Of a stretch of DNA of 40,744 bases, positions 34,702 to 40,744 are shown piece after piece. Numbering within the stretch: the stretch's first letter is position 1; the number at the start of each line of letters is the position of its first letter. A program made the translations under genes and the position numbers. Under the pieces are notes generated by a model. It was not told the origin of the DNA. It saw only the letters and a program-made list of their open reading frames with translations, and ran no database searches. This DNA comes from Rhodopseudomonas palustris (GTDB lineage: Bacteria > Pseudomonadota > Alphaproteobacteria > Rhizobiales > Xanthobacteraceae): positions 1 to 40,744 of the forward strand of contig JACRJB010000045.1 of the NCBI GenBank assembly GCA_016215605.1, written 5' to 3'.

Positions 34702-35619
34702 GTGACAATCATCGAGCAGGGCAGCGGTGCGGCCCCCCAGGCGGCGGCCGATCTGATCAAGGACACCACGACGCAGACCTTCGTCCGCGACGTGATCGAA
34801 GAGTCCAAGCGCCAGCCGGTGCTGATCGACTTCTGGGCGCCGTGGTGCGGCCCATGCCGCCAGCTCACCCCGATGCTGGAAAAGGCGGTCCGCGCCGCCG
34901 GCGGCAAGGTCAAGCTGGTCAAGATGAACATCGACGAGCATCCGTCGATTCCGGGCCAGATGGGCATCCAGTCGATCCCCGCGGTGATCGCGTTCGTCGA
35001 CGGCCGCCCGGCCGACGGCTTCATGGGCGCGGTGCCGGAGAGCCAGGTCGCCGCCTTCATCGAAAAGCTGACCGCCGGCGTTCCGGGTGCGCCGAGCGCG
35101 GCCGAACTGCTGCAGGAGGCCGAGGCGGTGCTGGCCGAAGGCGACCTGCAGACCGCAGCCGCGATCTACGCCGAGGTGCTGCGCACCGACGCGGCGAATG
35201 TCGAGGCGATCGCCGGACTGGCGCGCTGCTCGATGCAGTCCGGCGCGGTCGACGAGGCCAAGCAGATTTTGAGCCAGGTCCCCGAGGCCCGGCGCGAGGA
35301 CGCCGCCGTCAAGGCGGTGCAGGCGATGATCGATCTCGCCGAACAGGCCGAGCAGCTCGGGCCGATCGCGGAGCTGGAGCAGAAGGTCGCGACCGATCCG
35401 CTCGACCATCAGGCCCGGTTCGATCTCGCCACCGCGCTGAACGCCGCCGGCCGCCGCGACGAGGCGACCACGCATCTGCTGGAGATCGTCAAGCGCGACC
35501 GCAAATGGAACGACGACGGCGCCCGCAAGCAGCTGGTGCAGTTCTTCGAGGCCTGGGGTCCGACCGACGACGCCACCGTCGAGGCGCGCAAGCGGCTGTC
35601 CACCATCCTGTTCTCGTAA
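34702..35619 (+). CDS. Thioredoxin-domain co-chaperone (CnoX/YbbN-like)
   Basis: A 305-residue protein. A thioredoxin domain (about 22-125) has the intact active site WCGPCR, followed by TPR-like helices to the end (about 130-300: AEAVLAEGDLQTAAAIYAEVLRTDAANVEAIAGLARC). The layout is that of CnoX/YbbN, a redox-active holdase that passes clients to GroEL and DnaK; in E. coli the cysteine motif is SxxC, while alphaproteobacterial forms keep CxxC. GTG 34702 follows GAGGATCAC; the open frame upstream is not family-like. The LON-domain gene follows by 25 bases, perhaps in the same operon. Confidence 0.93.
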   Translation: MTIIEQGSGAAPQAAADLIKDTTTQTFVRDVIEESKRQPVLIDFWAPWCGPCRQLTPMLEKAVRAAGGKVKLVKMNIDEHPSIPGQMGIQSIPAVIAFVDGRPADGFMGAVPESQVAAFIEKLTAGVPGAPSAAELLQEAEAVLAEGDLQTAAAIYAEVLRTDAANVEAIAGLARCSMQSGAVDEAKQILSQVPEARREDAAVKAVQAMIDLAEQAEQLGPIAELEQKVATDPLDHQARFDLATALNAAGRRDEATTHLLEIVKRDRKWNDDGARKQLVQFFEAWGPTDDATVEARKRLSTILFS

Positions 35620-35644
35620 CCGCGTTCAACGCCGGGATCCGCCG

Positions 35645-36319
35645 ATGCCGATCAATGCCGACTATCGCGGTCCCGCCGACCTTCCCGAAGTGATCCCGGT
35701 GTTTCCGCTGCCGGGCGCGCTGCTGCTGCCGCGCGGCCAGATGCCGCTGAACGTGTTCGAGCCGCGCTATCTGGCGATGGTCGACGATTCGCTGCGCGAC
35801 GGCCACCGGCTGATCGGCATGATCCAGCCCGACGTCACCCATTCGGAAAAGGACGAGGCGCCGAAGCTGTTCCAGGTCGGCTGCGTCGGCCGCATCACCC
35901 AGCTCGCCGAATCCGGCGACGGCCGCTACATCCTCGAACTCACCGGCGTGTCGCGCTTCAAGGTGGTCGAGGAGCTGTCGGTGAAGACGCCGTATCGGCA
36001 GTGCAAGGTCGACTACTTCCCCTATGTGGACGACTTCACTGCGCGCAAGGGCGAGGACGAGGTCGATCGCGAGGCGCTGCTGACGGTGCTGACCGACTTC
36101 CTCAAGGCCAACAATCTCAAGGTCGATTGGGACGGCGTCGAGAGCGCGCCGAACGAGGCGCTGGTCAACGCGCTGGCGATGATGTCGCCCTACGGCGCGC
36201 CGGAAAAGCAGGCGATGCTCGAAGCGCCCGACCTGAAGACCCGTGCCGAGATCCTGATCGCCGTCACCGAGATGGACCTCGCCAAGAAGGGCACCAGCGG
36301 CGACCCGCCGCTGCAGTGA
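35645..36319 (+). CDS. LON-substrate-binding-domain protein
   Basis: A 224-residue protein made almost entirely of a Lon N-terminal (PUA-like) domain: VIPVFPLPGALLLPRGQMPLNVFEPRYLAMVDDSLRDG at ~16-55, then GRITQLAESGDGRYILELTGVSRF, with helices to the end. No AAA+ or protease domain. Such stand-alone proteins may bind substrates for the protease, but their role is not proved. ATG 35645 begins the conserved part. The Trm112-like gene follows by 89 bases. Confidence 0.92.
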   Translation: MPINADYRGPADLPEVIPVFPLPGALLLPRGQMPLNVFEPRYLAMVDDSLRDGHRLIGMIQPDVTHSEKDEAPKLFQVGCVGRITQLAESGDGRYILELTGVSRFKVVEELSVKTPYRQCKVDYFPYVDDFTARKGEDEVDREALLTVLTDFLKANNLKVDWDGVESAPNEALVNALAMMSPYGAPEKQAMLEAPDLKTRAEILIAVTEMDLAKKGTSGDPPLQ

Positions 36320-36408
36320 GCCGCCGCCGCGAAATTGCGCCGGCGCGTTGACGCCGGCGGCCGGTTGGCCTTTCAATCCCCGCAACATCTCCGATCAGAT
36401 CGTGCCCC

Positions 36409-36606
36409 ATGACGACATCCCCCGAGCGCCCCGAGACCTCCGTCGATCGCAAGCTGCTGGAAATCCTGGTGTGTCCGATCACCAAGGGCCCGTTGGAATT
36501 CGACGCGGCACGGCAGGAGCTGATCTCGCGCGGCGCCAAGCTCGCCTACCCGATCCGCGACGGCATCCCGATCATGCTGCCGGAAGAAGCGCGCAAGCTG
36601 GGGTGA
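36409..36606 (+). CDS. Trm112/YcaR-like small protein (UPF0434)
   Basis: A 65-residue protein: [20 protein letters not shown], then the beta part [26 protein letters not shown]. In eukaryotes Trm112 activates methyltransferases; bacterial short forms lack a known partner. Only one cysteine of the zinc site is seen (LVCP), so zinc binding is doubtful. It stands after the LON gene in the same direction. Confidence 0.93.
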   Translation: MTTSPERPETSVDRKLLEILVCPITKGPLEFDAARQELISRGAKLAYPIRDGIPIMLPEEARKLG

Positions 36607-36652
36607 GGTTGCCGCGGGCGTCGGCTTAGCGGCCCAGCCTGGCGGCGTGGGT

Positions 36653-36734
36653 TTAATCCAGCCCGTGGTGCAGGCTCGCCGCGGCGGCCAGCGGTCCGAT
36701 CACCCTGTGATCGCCGCCTGCGAGGCGGCGACGC
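36653..36734 (-). pseudogene. Remnant copy of the ccmB 3' end
   Basis: 36655-36703 matches the intact ccmB tail at 37028-37076 with scattered changes (AATCCAGCCCGTGG... in both). 36707-36734 is identical over 28 bases to 37138-37165. About 60 bases between the two blocks in ccmB (near 37077-37137) are missing in the copy. It has a stop where ccmB ends (TAA for TGA). It is on the same strand as ccmB and lies beyond the small secreted protein. Confidence 0.8.
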
Positions 36735-36760
36735 TTCGGTTGGATAGAACCCGCCTGTCG

Positions 36761-36937
36761 CTACTTCGTGGGAATGCACGTGGCTTGCTTCTTAATCACG
36801 TCGTCCATATTTTGACATTTGGCCTTCTTCCTCTTGTTAGGCTTCGAGAAGTCGGCTTGAGCCATCGCGCTGCCGGTGGCGGTGGCGGTGACGGCGCCAA
36901 ACGCAAAGGCGGCGCAGAGCAGCAATCTTGCAAGCAT
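36761..36937 (-). CDS. Small secreted basic protein, 58 residues, unknown function
   Basis: Not recognised. A signal peptide is clear (MLARLLLCAAFAFGA..., cleavage likely after SAMAQA, about residue 27), leaving about 30 residues. The mature part is basic (KPNKRKKAK) and has two cysteines, in KCQNM and ATCIP, which could form a disulfide. ATG 36937 with AGGAA 11 bases upstream; a TTG at 36988 would spoil the signal peptide. It lies between the intact ccmB and a duplicate of its tail. A gene because of the clean signal peptide, but expression is not shown. Confidence 0.6.
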   Translation of the reverse strand: MLARLLLCAAFAFGAVTATATGSAMAQADFSKPNKRKKAKCQNMDDVIKKQATCIPTK

Positions 36938-37025
36938 GTCGAGTTCGTTCCTGATTGATCGGGTTACTTGGCGGCCTGATTCTATCAAGAGCGGCGAAAT
37001 TCAATCAAGGCCGAGATGGAACTGC

Positions 37026-37694
37026 TCAATCCAGCCCGTGGCGCAGGCTGGCGGCGGCGGCGAACGGGCCGACCACGAGGCTCGCCAGCGACAGCGCGCA
37101 CAGGATCGAAAACGGGGTTCCGAACGGCACCGGCCCGGTGATCGCCGCCTGCGAGGCGGCGACGCCGAAGATCAGCACCGGAATTGCCAGCGGCAGCACC
37201 AGCACCGCCATCAAGAGCCCGCCGCGGCGCAGCGTCACGGCCAGCGCCGCCCCGATCATGCCGGTGAAGGTCAGCGCCGGCGTGCCGGCCAGCAACGTCG
37301 CCATCACCGCGAGCGAGGCGGTGCCGTCGAGATTGAGCAACAGCCCGAGCACCGGGGTCGCGACGATCAGCGGCAGGCCGGCGGCGAGCCAATGCGCCAG
37401 CGCCTTGGCGGCACAGGTCAGCTCCAGCGGCGTGCGGCTCATCACGATCAGATCGAGCGAGCCGTCCTCGGCATCGGCGGTGAACAGCCGGTCGAGCGTC
37501 AACAGGCTCGCCAGCAGCGCGCCGAGCCACAGGATCGCCGGCCCGAGCCGCTGCAGCAGCTTGAGGTCCGGGCCGACCGCGAACGGCATCAGCACCACCA
37601 CGGTGAGGAAGAACAGCACCCCGATCAGCGCCCCGCCGCCGACCCGCAGCGCGATCCTGACGTCGCGCCGGATGATCGCACCGAGCGCGGTCAT
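37026..37694 (-). CDS. ccmB: Heme exporter protein CcmB
   Basis: A 222-residue inner-membrane protein with about six hydrophobic helices. It starts with LGAIIRRDVRIALRVGGGALIGVLFF; LLTLDRLFTADAEDGSLDLIVMSRTPLEL is the loop that interacts with CcmA. It is the permease of the CcmABCD complex, which with CcmA releases holo-CcmE from heme-loaded CcmC for c-type cytochrome maturation. It reads in the same direction as ccmA but 289 bases away, with an inverted repeat between. ccmC is usually next; here it is not. Confidence 0.94.
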   Translation of the reverse strand: MTALGAIIRRDVRIALRVGGGALIGVLFFLTVVVLMPFAVGPDLKLLQRLGPAILWLGALLASLLTLDRLFTADAEDGSLDLIVMSRTPLELTCAAKALAHWLAAGLPLIVATPVLGLLLNLDGTASLAVMATLLAGTPALTFTGMIGAALAVTLRRGGLLMAVLVLPLAIPVLIFGVAASQAAITGPVPFGTPFSILCALSLASLVVGPFAAAASLRHGLD

Positions 37695-37749
37695 GGCGTG
37701 GCTCCGGCGCCACGGGCGGTGACGGAAGCGAGCGCCGTGCGTGTTGCCC

Positions 37750-37934
37750 CCCCACCCCCGACCCCTCCCCGCAAGGGGGAGGGGAGCCTAGGGACCGCGA
37801 GGGGAGCGGATGGTGCAGGATCGATGTGGAAGAAAGCGGAAGCCTGAGTCGTGTCTTCGCAAGTCGCGAATTCGGGCAACAACGAACAGCGCCTCGTCCC
37901 CCCTCCCCCTTGCGGGGAGGGGTCGGGGGTGGGG
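37750..37934. repeat. Perfect 35-bp inverted repeat between ccmA and ccmB
   Basis: CCCCACCCCCGACCCCTCCC... at 37750-37784 is the exact reverse complement of 37900-37934, 115 bases apart. The arms are of the CCCTCCCCGCAAGGGGG family of intergenic repeats common in Rhizobiales. The space between has no gene. It could fold as a long hairpin in the ccmA-ccmB transcript. Confidence 0.85.
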
Positions 37935-37983
37935 GTCCACGGGCAGCGAGCCGGCGGCTCCAGCGCGATCAAGTGAAACCCAC

Positions 37984-38586
37984 TCACGCCGCCGCTCCGA
38001 TTCGCATTTCGCGTGTCTGAATACCGAGCGGGCTGTGGGTGGCGGCGACGATCAGGCCGCCGCTCGCCAGGTGCTCCTGCATCAGCCCCGCGAACAGCGC
38101 CTGGCCTTTGACATCAAGCGCCGAGGTCGGCTCGTCGAGCAGCCAGATCGGCCGGCGCACCACCAGCAGCCGCGCGATCGACAGCCGCCGGCGCTGGCCC
38201 GCGGACAGATAGGCGGCCGGCAGCTCCGCCGCATGCGCCAGCCCTACCGCGGCGATCGCGGCGCCGCAATCGGTCGGCTCGCCGCCGAGAAAGTCGCGCC
38301 AGAACGCCAGGTTTTCCGCGACGCTGAGCGAGGGCTTCAGCGCGTCGCGATGGCCGAGGTAATGCGCCTGTTCGGCGACCGGCGTGTCGGCCTCGCCGCC
38401 GTCGAACGAGATGGTACCAGCCGCCGGCACCAGCAGGCCGGCGATCAGCCGCAGCAGCGAGGTCTTGCCGGCGCCGTTGTGGCCGACCAGCGCCAGCGCC
38501 TCGCCGCCGGCGGTCTCGAAATCGAGTCCGTCGAACACCTCGCGGCCGCCTCGTATACACCTCAGTCCGCGTCCCGAAAGCCGCAT
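37984..38586 (-). CDS. ccmA: Heme exporter ATP-binding protein CcmA
   Basis: A 200-residue ABC ATPase. Walker A GHNGAGKT at 35-42, signature LSAGQ at 127-131, Walker B WLLDE at 148-152 and H-loop H184. It drives the CcmABCD step that frees holo-CcmE. The open frame starts 23 codons further up at 38655, but the ATG at 38586 begins [18 protein letters not shown], typical of the family. It is divergent from acnA. Confidence 0.94.
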   Translation of the reverse strand: MRLSGRGLRCIRGGREVFDGLDFETAGGEALALVGHNGAGKTSLLRLIAGLLVPAAGTISFDGGEADTPVAEQAHYLGHRDALKPSLSVAENLAFWRDFLGGEPTDCGAAIAAVGLAHAAELPAAYLSAGQRRRLSIARLLVVRRPIWLLDEPTSALDVKGQALFAGLMQEHLASGGLIVAATHSPLGIQTREMRIGAAA

Positions 38587-38814
38587 GCGTCGTTGCCTGT
38601 TCCGCTCCCGCGCGGCGGGACTGTCTTGCTCACAATCGATGCTGCCGCTAGTCATTGTCCAACTGGCGGGGCATCTGGAAAGGTTCTATAAGCCGGAACT
38701 TGATGCAGTACACCATCGGCGCCTGCAAGCCGGTCGGCTTGCCCTCCTGGTGCCCGCACGATCGCCCGCCCCATCGAAAACGAAAAATCTGGGACCCGCC
38801 TTTCATGACCTCGC

Positions 38815-40744
<1,930 letters not shown>

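Noticed and set aside
38587-38814. Promoter of acnA with TATAAG near 38689
   Set aside because: No -35 at a usable distance could be seen, so it is not listed as a feature.

Overview
The window reads as chromosomal DNA of a high-G+C alphaproteobacterium of the Bradyrhizobium/Rhodopseudomonas group, most likely a Rhodopseudomonas strain. Pointers are the overall gene set (acsA, acnA beside ccmA/ccmB, tsaD-gpsA, hemD with a Mic60-like protein and HemY), a RuBisCO-like protein, an AerR/PpaA-type B12-binding regulator, and dispersed palindromic intergenic repeats. Most genes are G+C-rich core or near-core genes. One stretch around 7.9-9.8 kb is visibly poorer in G+C and carries a candidate defence gene.

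Layout. 0-4.3 kb: end of an OmpA-type envelope protein, an L,D-transpeptidase and acetyl-CoA synthetase. 4.7-9.8 kb: topoisomerase IB, an intact IS481-family element, a METTL20-like methyltransferase, and a solitary SIR2-TPR protein squeezed between conserved genes. 9.8-16.8 kb: EVE protein, gpsA and tsaD on the minus strand; hemD, a Mic60-like protein and HemY on the plus strand. 17-20 kb: tRNA-Thr and a two-gene polysaccharide O-acetylation cassette (MBOAT plus AlgJ/AlgX-like). 20-23.7 kb: a rhodanese, then an acyl-CoA dehydrogenase/OsmC pair with a divergent TetR regulator and a palindromic operator candidate. 23.7-30 kb: membrane acyltransferase-SGNH fusion, YjbQ, RuBisCO-like protein, PhyH-like protein and B12-binding regulator. 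30-34 kb: a long A+T-richer leader, a HAMP-only membrane protein, a TauE/SafE exporter with a divergent LysR regulator, and a PNPOx-family protein. 34-40.7 kb: tRNA-Gly, CnoX-like thioredoxin, LON-domain and Trm112-like proteins, a small secreted protein between ccmB and a copy of its tail, ccmB, ccmA and the 5' part of acnA.

The best candidate for an undescribed system is the SIR2-TPR gene at 7987-9774. It has a complete NAD-binding/NADase-type SIR2 core, a C-terminal TPR array that could act as sensor, foreign base composition, and minimal spacing to both neighbours. Second-tier signals are the IS481 insertion in the loop of a palindromic repeat (target duplication equal to the loop), the ccmB tail duplication around a small secreted protein, the RuBisCO-like protein with altered catalytic loops, and the apparent absence of hemC between tsaD and hemD.
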